A stretch of DNA of 64,000 bases from Microbacterium hatanonis (GTDB taxonomy: Bacteria > Actinomycetota > Actinomycetes > Actinomycetales > Microbacteriaceae): NCBI RefSeq assembly GCF_008017415.1, contig NZ_VRSV01000001.1, positions 558,001-622,000 of the forward strand. Reading direction: 5' to 3'. Shown piece by piece: positions 38,154-48,719 of the stretch. Numbering within the stretch: position 1 is the first letter of the stretch; each line of letters begins with the position of its first letter. Made by a program: the position numbers and the translations under genes. The notes below the pieces were generated by a model. That model had not been told where the DNA came from. It was given only the letters and a program-made list of their open reading frames with translations, and searched no databases.

Positions 38154-39212
38154 TCACCCGAGCGAGACCGCGGCCTCGAGGGTGAGCCAGGCGCCGAGCT
38201 GCACCGACAGGTCGCGTTCGGGTGCGTCGGGCGCCGGGTCGGCCGGGGTCTTCGCGTCGGCCGAGAAGACCGGCAGCCCATCGATCGTGGCGCGACCGGT
38301 CCAGAGGGCGTCGGCGTTCGCGATCACGAGGGAGCGGGCGGATGCTGCAGCCCTCTCGAGCGGCGCAGCATCCGGCTCCCCGGCCTGCGCCCGCGCGTGC
38401 AGTGCGGATGCGGCCTCGGCCAGGTAGCGGCACGCGATGCCGGCGAACAGCCCGCGGTCGCCTCCTCCCGCGCCCGGAAGGAGGAGCGACGGCCCGGTCC
38501 ACGCGGCGATCGCCCCCACGAGGGAGGCCGCGCGGGACGCGAAGCGCGCGTCGTCGGCGGCGAGCGCGGCCGCCGCCCCCAGCGCGACACCCTGGCAGTA
38601 CGTGTACAGCTCGGTCGCCCGGCGGGTCTCGACACCGTGTTCGACGACGACCCCGTCGATGATCAGCCCGCTCGAGGGATCGCGGAGGGTCTCGTCCATC
38701 CAGTCGCTCAGCCGCGCGGCGGCGTCTCGGCGACCGGTGCGGGCGAAGAGGATCGCGGCGGGCCCGTTCGCGGGGGCGTTGAAGAAGGGGTTGCCGACCT
38801 CCCACGGCACCGCGCCGACCGCGGGGTCGATCGCGGCCTCGAGCTGCGCGGCGATGCGTTCGGTCGCGCGGCGATGGCCGCCGCCGTGTTCGAGGGCGAG
38901 CCCCATCCACGCCAGGTCGTCGTAGAACGTGCGCGACAGCGTGCCGCCGTTGCGGAGGCGGATGCCGCGTGCGAGCGGCCGCAGGCGTCGTCGCCGGGAC
39001 GGGGAGGGGCGGTGCGCGGCGGCGTCGAGCGCCGCGTCGAGCAGGTGCGCGCTCCACCAGTAGTGCCAGCGGGCAGGGCCCCCGCGGCGGCGCAGCGGGA
39101 TCGGCGGCCACGCCGAGCGCCCCCACGACACCCCCGGGAACCCGCCGAGGTAGCGATCGAGGATCGCACGCTCGGCGGAGGCGGCTCGAGCGTTGCGTTC
39201 GGCGGTGTCCAT
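38154..39212 (-). CDS. glycoside hydrolase family 76 protein
   Basis: 352 residues, an (alpha/alpha)6 barrel with the GH76 catalytic Asp pair in LSRTFYDDLAWMGLALEHGG. Other landmarks are NPFFNAPANGPAAILFARTGR, NGVVVEHGVETRR-like substrate strands and YTYCQGVALGAAAAL. GH76 enzymes are endo-alpha-1,6-mannanases. No signal peptide is visible, so the protein should stay in the cytoplasm, unlike secreted mannanases. ATG 39212 has GGAGGA upstream. It follows hrpA on the same strand, separated by palindrome E8. Confidence 0.85.
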   Translation of the reverse strand: MDTAERNARAASAERAILDRYLGGFPGVSWGRSAWPPIPLRRRGGPARWHYWWSAHLLDAALDAAAHRPSPSRRRRLRPLARGIRLRNGGTLSRTFYDDLAWMGLALEHGGGHRRATERIAAQLEAAIDPAVGAVPWEVGNPFFNAPANGPAAILFARTGRRDAAARLSDWMDETLRDPSSGLIIDGVVVEHGVETRRATELYTYCQGVALGAAAALAADDARFASRAASLVGAIAAWTGPSLLLPGAGGGDRGLFAGIACRYLAEAASALHARAQAGEPDAAPLERAAASARSLVIANADALWTGRATIDGLPVFSADAKTPADPAPDAPERDLSVQLGAWLTLEAAVSLG

Positions 39213-39243
39213 TCCTTCATCCTCCTGTGCGGCGTGCACCCGA

Positions 39244-39310
39244 CGGAGGAGAAGATGCGCACGGAGGAGGTTTCCGGCCGAATCGTCCTGCGCCGGCACC
39301 ATCTCCTCCG
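39244..39310. repeat. Four-arm palindrome E8 (67 bp, imperfect)
   Basis: CGGAGGAG at 39244-39251 pairs with CTCCTCCG at 39303-39310. A second CGGAGGAG starts at 39262 and faces CGTCCTGCG at about 39284-39292. The inner stem is imperfect. It lies 15 bp beyond the hrpA stop on the minus strand. Confidence 0.45.
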
Positions 39311-39325
39311 CCCGGAACGGTCCGC

Positions 39326-42300
39326 TCAGGCCTTGAGCGCCTTCGCGATGCGCTGCGGCGAGACGGGCTCAGCGGTGCCCAGCCGCTGGGCGAACAGACT
39401 GACCCGCAGCTCCTCGAGCAGCCAGCGCGCGTGCGCGACTCCCGGGGCGGCGTCGAGGGGGAGGGGGATGCTGCCGCCGGCCTCCTGGAAGGGCGCGGCT
39501 GCCCGTTCGAACTCGGTCATCCGGCTGCGGTCCCGGCCGGCGTTGTCGGCGAGGGCGTTGACGCGCTCGAGCGCTCCGGCGAGATACCGCGGCACGTGCG
39601 CGAGGCGGGTCAGGCCGATGCGCGAGACGAAACCGGGGAACACCAGGCCCGAGAGCTGCCCGCGCACGTCGCCGAGAGCACCGAGGAGGGTGAGGGAGTT
39701 CTGCCCCTTCATCGCCCGATCGACGTCGCGGGCGGCGGCGAGAACGCGCGCGGCGAGCGACACCGCGGCGAAGGTGTCGTCGACGACGGCAGCCGAGAAC
39801 GCGTCGCGCAGGCTCTCGAACTCCTGGCGGGTGCGCACGACGCGGCCGGGGGCGAGCCGGTCGAGCAGCTGGTCGACGACCGCGACCCGTGCGTCCTCGA
39901 TGAGGGCCTTGGCGTTCTGATAAGGGGAGGCGGCGAGGGTCAGCTTCTCGTTCGCGGTGAGGTGGTCGAGCACGTACGTCGCCGGCGACGCGACGGCCAG
40001 CAGCAGCATCCGTCGCACCCCCGCCCTGGTGAGCGCCGCCGCGGAGTCGGCGGTGGCCTCGAGCCGGAGCGACACCGACGCTCCGTCGTCGACGATCGCG
40101 GGGTAGCCGCGCACGATGCCGCCCGCCACCTTCGTGTCGACCATCTCGGGCAGGTCGTCGAAGGTCCACGCGGTGAGCCCGGAGCGCTCGGGGAAGCCGG
40201 CCCCGCGGCCGTCGAGGGTCGCCGCGGCGATCTTCGCCGCGCCGCCCCTGGCGCCCTTCGGCGCCTCGCGGCCGGCGATCGTGTCGGCGACGCTCGTGCG
40301 GGCCCGGTCGGCGAGCCGGGCTTGGAGCGCCGCGAGATCGCGGTCGGTGCCGACCGTGCGGCCGCGGGCGTCGACGGCGCGGAACGACACGCGGAGGTGC
40401 GGCGAGACGCGCTCGAGCTCGAACTCTGCGGCGGTCACGGGCTGGTTCGCCACTCGCTGCACGAGGGCGGCGAGGGCGTCGACGAGAGAGACGGCGGGGA
40501 GCCCGTCGTGGTCTTCGGGGCCGCGCCCGGCGAGGTCGGCGGCGAACCGCTCGGCCCAGTCGGCCGCGGGTACCACGTTGCGGCGGATCGTCTTCGGCAG
40601 CGCCCGCAGCAGCGACGTGACGAGCTCGTCGCGGAGTCCCGGCACCTGCCAGTCGAAGCCGACCGGCCGCAGCGACGCCAGCAGGGCCAGCGGCACCACG
40701 ACCGTCACGCCGTCGTCGTCGGCGCCCGGCTCGAAGCGGTAGGCGAGGCCGAGCACCTGATCGCCCTGGCGCCAACGCGACGGGAAGCCCTTGTCGTCGC
40801 CCCGACCGCCCTCGCCCGTGAGGTCGGCCTCGGTGACGTCGAGCAGTCGCGGCGTCCGCGCCGACGTCTCGGTCCACCACGCCTCGAACGACCGCACGTC
40901 GAAGACGTCGGCCGGCAGCCGGGCGTCGTAGAAGGCGAAGATCGCCTCGTCTCCGACGAGGATGTCGCGACGCCGCTCGCGCTCCTCGATCTTCTCGAGG
41001 AGCCGCCGCTGCTCGGTATTGCGTCGGAGGAACGCGGTCAGGCGCTTGTCGAGCGCCGAGGCGTCCCACTCGCCCTCGACGAGCGCGTGCCGCACGAACA
41101 TCTCGCGGGCCAGCGGCCGGTCGAAGCGCGCGAGCTGCACGCGGCGGCGCGGCACGATCTCGACCCCGAAGAGCGTCACCTTCTCGTAGGCGGATGCTGC
41201 GCCCGCGGCTTTGGACCAGTGGGGCTCGCTCAGCGATCGCTTGGCGAGGTCTCCGGCGAGCGACTCGGCCCACGAGGGATCGATCGACGCCACGGTGCGG
41301 GCGTAGAGACGGGAGGTCTCGACGAGTTCGGCCGCCATGACCGCGGCGGGCTTGGCCTTGCGCAGCCCCGAGCCCGGGAAGATCGCGAACCGGGCGCCGC
41401 GCGCCCCGAGGTACTCCGCCCGCGGAGCGCCGGCGCCCCGCGCGGGCTTGCGGTCCTGCGGCGACTTCGCCGTGCGCACGTCGAGGAGGCCGATGTGCGA
41501 GAGGAGCCCCGAGAGGATCGCGCGGTGGATCGCATCGCCGGCCTCGTGCCCGCCGCTCGCCGTGACGTCGGACGACGACGCGCCGGCGGGCGCGGACGCG
41601 CGCGAGGGCGCGGGCGCCGCATCCTTCTTCCGTCTCCGGGGGCGATCGCCCGACGGCCCGAGCAGCGACCGCAGCTGCCGGTGCACGTCGGCCCATTCGC
41701 GCACCCGCACGTAGTTCAGATGTTCGGCGCGGCAGAGGCGGCGGAAGGCGCTCGATCCGAGCTCGGCCTGCTGCTCCTGCAGGTGGTTCCAGAGGTTCAG
41801 CAGCGAGAGGAAGTCGCTCGTCGGGTCGGTGAAGCGGGCGTGCAGGCGGTCGGCCTCCTCGCGCCGTTCCTCCGGGCGTTCGCGCACGTCCTGGATCGAG
41901 AGGCCGGCGACGATGGCCAGCACCTCCGACTCGACGCCGTCGCGGCGGGCCTCGATGAGCATCCGGGCGAAACGCGGATCGATGGGGAGACGAGCGAGTT
42001 CGCGACCGATGTCGGTGAGGCGCGGTTGCTCGTCGCGCGAGCGGGGCGCGCGCATCGCGCCGAGCTCGAGCAGCAGGTCGAACGCCGCCTTCACCCCCCG
42101 AGAGTCGGGCGGGGTGAGGAACGGGAACGCCGAGATGTCGCCGAATCCGAGCGAGAGCATCTGCAGGATGACGGAGGCGAGAGACGTGCGCAGGATCTCG
42201 GGCTCGGTGAACTCGGGGCGGCGGTCGAAGTCGTCCTCCGAGTACAGGCGGATCGCGATGCCGTCGGACGTGCGGCCCGCGCGGCCCGACCGCTGCTGGG

Positions 42301-43360
42301 CGGACGCCTGCGACACCGCCTCGATCGGGAGCCGCTGAACCTTCGACCGCGCGCTGTAGCGCGAGATGCGCGCCGTGCCCGTGTCGACGACGTAACGGAT
42401 GCCGGGGACGGTGAGGCTCGTCTCGGCGACGTTCGTGGAGAGGATCACGCGTCTGCGGACGCCGGCCACCTTCGACCGCTCGAACACGCGGTGCTGCTCG
42501 GCCGCCGACAGCCGCCCGTAGAGGGGGAGCACCTCGGTGGGCGAGGCGTCGGAGGAGTACGCGCCGCGGACCGCGTCCGCCGCATCCCGGATCTCCGCCT
42601 CTCCCGGGAGGAATACCAGCACGTCGCCGGGGGCCTCGCGGTCGAGTTCGCGCAATGCCGCGACGATCCCGCCGATCTCGTCGGGGTCGTCGTCGGGCGC
42701 AGCCTTCTTCGACGCCGGAGCGACCGCGCTCTCGTCGGTCCCCGGGTCCGGTACCAACGGTCGGTACCGCACCTCGACCGGGTACGTGCGCCCCGACACC
42801 TCGATGATCGGAGCAGGGGTTCCCGCAGCATCCGCGAAGTGCTTCGCGAAGCTCTCGGGATCGATCGTCGCCGAGGTGACGATCACCTTGAGGTCGGGGC
42901 GCTCGGGGAGGATGCGGCGGAGGTACCCCAGCAGGAAGTCGACGTTCAGCGAGCGCTCGTGGGCCTCGTCGATGATGATCGTGTCGTAGCGGCGCAGGAG
43001 TCGGTCGCGATGGATCTCGTTGAGGAGGATCCCGTCGGTCAGCAGCGCGATGCGGGTGTCTTCGGTGACCTTGTCGGTAAAGCGCACCTTGTAGCCCACG
43101 GTCGTGCCCAGCGGCACCTGGAGCTCCTCGGCGATGCGCTCGGCGATCGTGCGGGCGGCGATCCGGCGGGGCTGGGTGTGCGCGATGCGCGTGCGGCCGA
43201 GCTCGAGGCAGATCTTCGGAAGCTGCGTGGTCTTGCCCGACCCGGTGGCTCCGGCGACGATCACCACCTGCGAGGCGGCGATGGCGCGCGCGATCTCGTC
43301 CCGCGCGGCGCTGACGGGCAGCTCGGGCGGGTACGTGATCACGGGTTCTGGCACAGACAC
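39326..43360 (-). CDS. hrpA: ATP-dependent RNA helicase HrpA
   Basis: 1344 residues, the usual size of bacterial HrpA. DEAH-box helicase motifs: Walker A GATGSGKTTQLPK (residues 37-44), IIIDEAHERSLNVDFLLGYL, SATID, and QQRSGRAGRTSDG. The winged-helix, ratchet and OB domains follow, and a long C-terminal DUF3418 region occupies roughly residues 750-1340. HrpA works on stalled or collided ribosomes. GTG 43360 is chosen as the start: a TACGAT hexamer lies 8 nt upstream. It is divergent from the aldo/keto reductase. Confidence 0.95.
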   Translation of the reverse strand: MSVPEPVITYPPELPVSAARDEIARAIAASQVVIVAGATGSGKTTQLPKICLELGRTRIAHTQPRRIAARTIAERIAEELQVPLGTTVGYKVRFTDKVTEDTRIALLTDGILLNEIHRDRLLRRYDTIIIDEAHERSLNVDFLLGYLRRILPERPDLKVIVTSATIDPESFAKHFADAAGTPAPIIEVSGRTYPVEVRYRPLVPDPGTDESAVAPASKKAAPDDDPDEIGGIVAALRELDREAPGDVLVFLPGEAEIRDAADAVRGAYSSDASPTEVLPLYGRLSAAEQHRVFERSKVAGVRRRVILSTNVAETSLTVPGIRYVVDTGTARISRYSARSKVQRLPIEAVSQASAQQRSGRAGRTSDGIAIRLYSEDDFDRRPEFTEPEILRTSLASVILQMLSLGFGDISAFPFLTPPDSRGVKAAFDLLLELGAMRAPRSRDEQPRLTDIGRELARLPIDPRFARMLIEARRDGVESEVLAIVAGLSIQDVRERPEERREEADRLHARFTDPTSDFLSLLNLWNHLQEQQAELGSSAFRRLCRAEHLNYVRVREWADVHRQLRSLLGPSGDRPRRRKKDAAPAPSRASAPAGASSSDVTASGGHEAGDAIHRAILSGLLSHIGLLDVRTAKSPQDRKPARGAGAPRAEYLGARGARFAIFPGSGLRKAKPAAVMAAELVETSRLYARTVASIDPSWAESLAGDLAKRSLSEPHWSKAAGAASAYEKVTLFGVEIVPRRRVQLARFDRPLAREMFVRHALVEGEWDASALDKRLTAFLRRNTEQRRLLEKIEERERRRDILVGDEAIFAFYDARLPADVFDVRSFEAWWTETSARTPRLLDVTEADLTGEGGRGDDKGFPSRWRQGDQVLGLAYRFEPGADDDGVTVVVPLALLASLRPVGFDWQVPGLRDELVTSLLRALPKTIRRNVVPAADWAERFAADLAGRGPEDHDGLPAVSLVDALAALVQRVANQPVTAAEFELERVSPHLRVSFRAVDARGRTVGTDRDLAALQARLADRARTSVADTIAGREAPKGARGGAAKIAAATLDGRGAGFPERSGLTAWTFDDLPEMVDTKVAGGIVRGYPAIVDDGASVSLRLEATADSAAALTRAGVRRMLLLAVASPATYVLDHLTANEKLTLAASPYQNAKALIEDARVAVVDQLLDRLAPGRVVRTRQEFESLRDAFSAAVVDDTFAAVSLAARVLAAARDVDRAMKGQNSLTLLGALGDVRGQLSGLVFPGFVSRIGLTRLAHVPRYLAGALERVNALADNAGRDRSRMTEFERAAAPFQEAGGSIPLPLDAAPGVAHARWLLEELRVSLFAQRLGTAEPVSPQRIAKALKA

Positions 43361-43391
43361 AGCCTTCCATCGTAGATCCCCGGGCCCCTGC

Positions 43392-43484
43392 GCGGGCTTC
43401 GGTCGGCTCGCGGGCTTCGCGGGCGACGAGAAGCCCGCGTCTCCGCCGGTGGCCGCCTCTTCGACGAGACGGCGTCAAGCCCGC
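43392..43484. repeat. Four-arm palindrome E9 (93 bp)
   Basis: GCGGGCTT occurs twice directly (43392, 43410) and AAGCCCGC twice inverted (ending 43438 and 43484). The inner pair, GCGGGCTTC at 43410-43418 and GAAGCCCGC at 43430-43438, is perfect with an 11-base loop. The outer pair is wider than in the other members. It lies between the divergent hrpA and aldo/keto reductase genes. Confidence 0.5.
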
Positions 43485-43509
43485 CCACCGCGTCGGTTCG
43501 GCTCCCTAG

Positions 43510-44355
<846 letters not shown>

Positions 44356-44370
44356 AACGGACGGATCGCC

Positions 44371-46209
44371 CTGAACAGCCGCCTGGCCGAGTCCTCGAGC
44401 CCCTACCTGCGCGCCCACGCCGACAACCCCGTCGCGTGGTTCGCGTGGGGGCCCGAGGCCTTCGCCGAGGCGGCGAGGCGGGGCGTTCCGGTGATGGTGT
44501 CGATCGGGTACGCGACCTGCCACTGGTGCCACGTCATGGCGCGGGAGTCGTTCCAGGACGCCGCGACCGCCGCCGTGATCAACGAGGGCTTCGTCGCGGT
44601 GAAGGTCGACCGCGAGGAGCATCCCGACGTCGATGCGGCCTACCTCGACGCAGCATCCGCCTTCACGCCCCATCTCGGCTGGCCGCTGACGGTCTTCACG
44701 ACCCCCGAGGGCCGGGTCTTCTACGCGGGCACCTACTGGCCCGGCGAACCGCGACCGCCCCTGCCGGCGTTCCGCGAGGTGCTCAGCGCGGTGCGCGAGG
44801 CGTGGACCGAGCGCCGCGACGAGGTCGAGCGCACCGGGGCGGCCCTGCGGCAGGCCCTGGCCGAGGCGGCGTCGGCGGCATCCGACGCGGCCGGGCTGCC
44901 GACCCTCGACGACCTCGCGGATGCTGCGCGCCGCCTGGTAGGCCGAGAAGACCGCTCCTACGGAGGATTCGCCGCCGGTCCGGGTCTGGAGAATCCGAAG
45001 TTCCCGACCGTGCCGGCGCTGCGCTTCCTGCAGGCGTCGGCGCTGCCGGTGCCCGAGGCGCCCGCGGTCGCGCGCCGCGCACTCGAGGCGATGGCGGCGT
45101 CCGACCTGCACGATCCCGTCGACGGCGGATTCTTCCGGTACGCCACGCGCCGTGACTGGACCATCCCGCACTACGAGCGCATGCTGACCGACAACGCCGG
45201 ACTCATCGAGGTCGCCCTCGACGCGGGCGCGCCCGAGATCGCGGCCGACGTCGCCCGGTTCCTGATCGACGTGCTGCAGCAGCCGACCGGCGGGTTCGCC
45301 GCCGCGCAGGACTCCGAGTCGATCATCGACGGGCGACGCGACGAGGGCGGCTACTACGCTCGCGACGCCCACGGTCGTGTGGGCCTCGCGCCGCCCGCTC
45401 TCGACGGCAAGATCGTCACGGCGTGGAACGGCCTCGCCGTCGGCGCGCTTGCCCGCGCCGGTGTCGCGCTCGGAGACTCCGGCGAGCGGTTGCTCGAGGC
45501 CGCCCGGTGGGCGGCCGAGGCGGTGCTCGAGACCAACATCGGCGACGAGGGGATGCTGCGCCGCGCGTCGCTCGACGAGATCGTCTCGCGTGCGCCCGCC
45601 ACCCTCGAGGACTACGGATCGCTCGCTCGCGGGCTCGCTCTGCTCGCCGCCGCGACCGGCGAGGTGCGTTACGCCCGGGCCGCCCGCGACCTCGTCGACG
45701 CCTGCCTGCACGACGACGTCGTCGTCGTGCCCGGCGGGGGCGACCCGGTGCTGGTCGCCCAGGGGATGGCGGTCGGCGGCTCCGACGCCGACGGGGCCTC
45801 CCCGTCGCCCGCGGCCGCCTTCGCGGGCGGTGCGCTCGCGCTCTGGCACCTCGGCGCGGGGGAGCGCTACCGCGACGCGGCCGCCTCGCTCGTCGCCCGC
45901 GTCGCGCCCACCGCCCTCGAGCAGCCGCTCGGGCACGGAGCGATGCTCGACGTCGCCGTCGCGCTCGCCGCGCCGCCCCGGCAGCTCGTCGTCGTCGGAG
46001 CCCCGGGGAGCGCCCTCGGCGAGGCGGCACGCAGCATCCGTGCCGACGTCGTCGCGTTCGTCACGCCCGACCAGGCCGAGGCGTTCGCCGCCGACGGATT
46101 CTCGCTCTTCGAGGCCAAATCGGCCCAGGGCGGCCTCCCCACCGCCTACGACTGCCGCGGGTTCGTCTGCCGACTGCCCGTGACCGACCCGGCGCAGCTC
46201 AGCACCTGA
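44371..46209 (+). CDS. DUF255 (YyaL-like) thioredoxin-domain protein with non-canonical start
   Basis: 612 residues from a CTG at 44371: [30 protein letters not shown], then the thioredoxin-like domain with [18 protein letters not shown] six-hairpin (alpha/alpha) domain follows with [29 protein letters not shown] and [15 protein letters not shown]. Family homology already covers the first codons, but between the preceding stop (44353) and ATG 44491 there is no in-frame ATG, GTG or TTG until 44488. Candidate starts are CTG 44371 or ATC 44365. ATG 44491 would delete the conserved N-terminus. Function is not known; spermatogenesis-protein-20 homologues. Confidence 0.82.
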   Translation: MNSRLAESSSPYLRAHADNPVAWFAWGPEAFAEAARRGVPVMVSIGYATCHWCHVMARESFQDAATAAVINEGFVAVKVDREEHPDVDAAYLDAASAFTPHLGWPLTVFTTPEGRVFYAGTYWPGEPRPPLPAFREVLSAVREAWTERRDEVERTGAALRQALAEAASAASDAAGLPTLDDLADAARRLVGREDRSYGGFAAGPGLENPKFPTVPALRFLQASALPVPEAPAVARRALEAMAASDLHDPVDGGFFRYATRRDWTIPHYERMLTDNAGLIEVALDAGAPEIAADVARFLIDVLQQPTGGFAAAQDSESIIDGRRDEGGYYARDAHGRVGLAPPALDGKIVTAWNGLAVGALARAGVALGDSGERLLEAARWAAEAVLETNIGDEGMLRRASLDEIVSRAPATLEDYGSLARGLALLAAATGEVRYARAARDLVDACLHDDVVVVPGGGDPVLVAQGMAVGGSDADGASPSPAAAFAGGALALWHLGAGERYRDAAASLVARVAPTALEQPLGHGAMLDVAVALAAPPRQLVVVGAPGSALGEAARSIRADVVAFVTPDQAEAFAADGFSLFEAKSAQGGLPTAYDCRGFVCRLPVTDPAQLST

Positions 46210-46228
46210 CCCGCGTCGGGCCTCGACA

Positions 46229-46290
46229 CGCGAGAGTCCACAACACCCGGAGCGCCGCCCCCGGTCGTCCGGGTGTTCTGGCATCTCACG
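46229..46290. terminator. Palindrome E7 between convergent genes
   Basis: The 23-bp arms at 46229-46251 and 46268-46290 match at 19 positions. The arms share GAGAGTCCAC-ACACCCGG with E6 at 17080-17139, 29 kb away. Both lie between convergent stop codons, so bidirectional termination is likely. Confidence 0.65.
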
Positions 46291-46305
46291 GCGGGGGGCC
46301 GGGCC

Positions 46306-47070
46306 TCAGTCGAGCAGGTGCCGCAGGAATCGGCCGGGCGCGTCGAGGAACGAGCGGTGCGAGCGCACGACCTCCAGATCCTCCCACTCGGTGCGGTGGA
46401 TGCCGTCGTCGCCGAGCTCGAGGATCGTGGCGCCCGGGAGCGCCGCGAGAACGGGGGAGTGCGTCGCGCAGATCACCTGCGTGCCCCGGGAGCGCATGCG
46501 GTCGAGCGCGGCGAGCCAGCGCAGCGTCGAGGAGAACGACAGGGCGGCCTCCGGCTCGTCGAGACACGCCAGCCCCGTGACGAACTGCGGGTGGTCGAGC
46601 TTGTCGTCCAGCAGAGCGTTGAACGACTCGCCGTGGCTGAGGCGGTGGAGGCTCGGCTGCGCGCCGCCGAGGTCGTCGAGGTAGGAGTAGTAGCCGTGCA
46701 TCGTCTCGGCGCGCAGGAAGAACCCCCACCGGGAGGCGCGGGGGCTGCGCTCGATCCGCAGCCACTGCCCGAGCGGCGACTCGGTCGCCCGCGTCTGCGC
46801 GCCGCCGTTGACCGTGCCGCCCTCCGGCGGCAGCCCCGCAGCCTCGGCGATGCCCTCCAGGAGCGTCGACTTGCCCGAGCCGTTCTCACCCACGAGGAAC
46901 GTCACGCCGGCGTCGAACTCCCACCCGTCGGTGCGCGCGACGCCGAGGAAATCGGCGATCGCGGGGATCGTCGCCGGCCACGCCGACTCGTCGAACGAGG
47001 CGTTCTGGAACACCTTGACCCGCTGGATGGGCCGTTCGTCGGTGAGCCAGGCGTCGGTCCGGTCGTCCAC
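46306..47070 (-). CDS. small ABC-like ATPase (AAA family, COG3910 type)
   Basis: 254 residues: Walker A FLVGENGSGKSTLLEGIAE, a signature region RLSHGESFNALLDDKL, Walker B GLACLDEPEAALSFSSTLRWL and a switch His in VICATHSPVLAALPG. It has the minimal ABC/SMC-type head without coiled coils. Cytosolic; role unknown. The start is GTG 47070 (VDDRTDAWLTDERPIQ), two bases after the stop of the mannosyltransferase gene; the open frame continues upstream through that gene only as a shadow. Confidence 0.82.
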   Translation of the reverse strand: MDDRTDAWLTDERPIQRVKVFQNASFDESAWPATIPAIADFLGVARTDGWEFDAGVTFLVGENGSGKSTLLEGIAEAAGLPPEGGTVNGGAQTRATESPLGQWLRIERSPRASRWGFFLRAETMHGYYSYLDDLGGAQPSLHRLSHGESFNALLDDKLDHPQFVTGLACLDEPEAALSFSSTLRWLAALDRMRSRGTQVICATHSPVLAALPGATILELGDDGIHRTEWEDLEVVRSHRSFLDAPGRFLRHLLD

Positions 47071-47072
47071 GG

Positions 47073-48635
47073 TCAGATCCAGGTGGGCAGCCAGTTGTGG
47101 ATGCGCCAGAACTCGTACGGCACCGTCATCCCCGTCCACACCGGGTACCAGAACGCCGAGACGAGCGTGACGATGACGAGGAAGACGATGACGGAGTTCT
47201 GTCCCGCGGCGCGGCGGGCGGGCGCAGCATCCGCTCTTCCGGCGATCTCGCGGAGCGCGAAGGTCAACGCGAGCACGAGGAACGGCATGATCGCGACCGT
47301 GTAGAACTGGAAGATCGTGCGCTCGGGGTAGAGCAGCCACGGCACGTACGTCGCGGCGACGCCGATCAGCACGGCGGCGTAACGCCACTCGAGCGTCATC
47401 GCGAAGCGGGCCGCGAGGAAGACGACCGCGGCGACGGCGGCCCACCAGATGAGAGGGTTCGGGATGCTGGAGACGGCCTCGACTCCGGCATCGCCCTGGT
47501 TCCAGTACATCGAGGTCGGGCGGATCAGCAGCGGCCACTGCCACGCCGGGCTCTGATAGCTGTGCGGCGTGGTGAGCCCCACGTGGAATCCGTAGATGTC
47601 CTGGTGGTACTTCCAGAGGTTCTGCAACCCCAGCGGCACCCACGACCAGAAGCCCTGCGCGGGCGCGTTGTCGACCGACTGCCGATCCCAGCCGCCGTCG
47701 GTGGTGAGCCAGCTCGTCCACGACACGAGGTAGACGACCGCCGCGACGGGGACGAGAAGGAGGAACGAGACCGGGCCCTGCCGGAACGCCGCATCGGCGG
47801 GCCAGATGCCGACACCGGCGCGCCGCCGGGCGAGGGCGTCGGTGACGACGACCCAGACGCCGAACGCCGCGAGCACGTAGAGGCCCGACCACTTCACGGC
47901 CGTCGCCGCCCCGAGGGCGGCACCCGCGGCGAGCAGCCAGGGACGGTTCCAGAACACCGGACCCCAGGCGGGGTCGTGCCCGGAGGCCTCGCGCGCCGCG
48001 GCGAACGCGGCGAGGCGGGCGACGTGGCGGCGCCGGTCGAGCAGCACGAACCAGAAGCCGAGAAGCAGGAAGAAGGTGAGGATGCCGTCGAGCAGCGCGA
48101 CGCGGCTGAGGACGATCGACAGTCCGTCGATGGCGAGCAGACCCGACGCGATGCCGGCGAAGACGACGGAGCGGGTCAGGGTCTTGGCGACGAGGTAGAC
48201 CAGCAGGACCGTCGCGGTGCCGAAGACGGCGACGGCGAACCGCCACCCGGTCGACGAGTCGGGGCCGAACAGGGCCATGCCGAGGCCGATGAAGAAGCGT
48301 CCGAGCGGGGGGTGCACCACGAAGCTGCCCGCGGTCTCGAACGCGTTCGTGTCGCCGCCGAGGAAGAGCGCGTCGGCGCCCTCGGGCGGCCACTTCGCGG
48401 GGAAGCCGAGCACCCACTGACTCCAGGAGTCCTTGACGTAGTAGGTCTCGTCGAAGACGATCGCGCGGGGGTGCCCCAGGTTCCAGAACCGCAGCACCCC
48501 GGCGAAGAGGGTCACGAGCACCGGGACGAGCCACGAGAACAGCCGCTCGCGCTGCGGATCGGCCGCGATCCGCGCGCGCCACCGGTCGAGGGGCGCCGGT
48601 CGCTGCGTGGGGAGCAGCGGCTCGGCGGTCGTCAC
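47073..48635 (-). CDS. pmt: polyprenol-phosphate-mannose--protein mannosyltransferase (PMT)
   Basis: 520 residues with about ten membrane helices. The catalytic Asp-Glu motif is in AIVFDETYYVKDSWSQWVLGFP, and the conserved HPPLGRFFIGLGMALFG segment follows. The enzyme transfers mannose from polyprenyl-phosphate-mannose to Ser/Thr of exported proteins during Sec secretion. A PIG-V-like mannosyltransferase at 58 kb may belong to related glycosylation. GTG 48635 is 6 nt from TAGGCT (plus 48642-48647). It is divergent from rsmI across 84 bp. Confidence 0.92.
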   Translation of the reverse strand: MTTAEPLLPTQRPAPLDRWRARIAADPQRERLFSWLVPVLVTLFAGVLRFWNLGHPRAIVFDETYYVKDSWSQWVLGFPAKWPPEGADALFLGGDTNAFETAGSFVVHPPLGRFFIGLGMALFGPDSSTGWRFAVAVFGTATVLLVYLVAKTLTRSVVFAGIASGLLAIDGLSIVLSRVALLDGILTFFLLLGFWFVLLDRRRHVARLAAFAAAREASGHDPAWGPVFWNRPWLLAAGAALGAATAVKWSGLYVLAAFGVWVVVTDALARRRAGVGIWPADAAFRQGPVSFLLLVPVAAVVYLVSWTSWLTTDGGWDRQSVDNAPAQGFWSWVPLGLQNLWKYHQDIYGFHVGLTTPHSYQSPAWQWPLLIRPTSMYWNQGDAGVEAVSSIPNPLIWWAAVAAVVFLAARFAMTLEWRYAAVLIGVAATYVPWLLYPERTIFQFYTVAIMPFLVLALTFALREIAGRADAAPARRAAGQNSVIVFLVIVTLVSAFWYPVWTGMTVPYEFWRIHNWLPTWI

Positions 48636-48719
48636 GGGAACAGCCTACTTCCGCGCGGTGCGTCAGCGGATGCTGAGGGGCGGGGCGAACCCGCCGAACC
48701 CCGCGCCTAGGGTGGGACG

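Noticed and set aside
38969..43375. Very long open frame opposite hrpA (over 1400 codons)
   Set aside because: Antisense shadow of hrpA caused by high GC; low-complexity Arg/Gly/Glu composition and no domain.
47071..48582. Upstream continuation of the small ATPase frame across the mannosyltransferase gene
   Set aside because: The extension is an Arg/Pro-rich shadow of the mannosyltransferase; ATPase similarity begins near GTG 47070.
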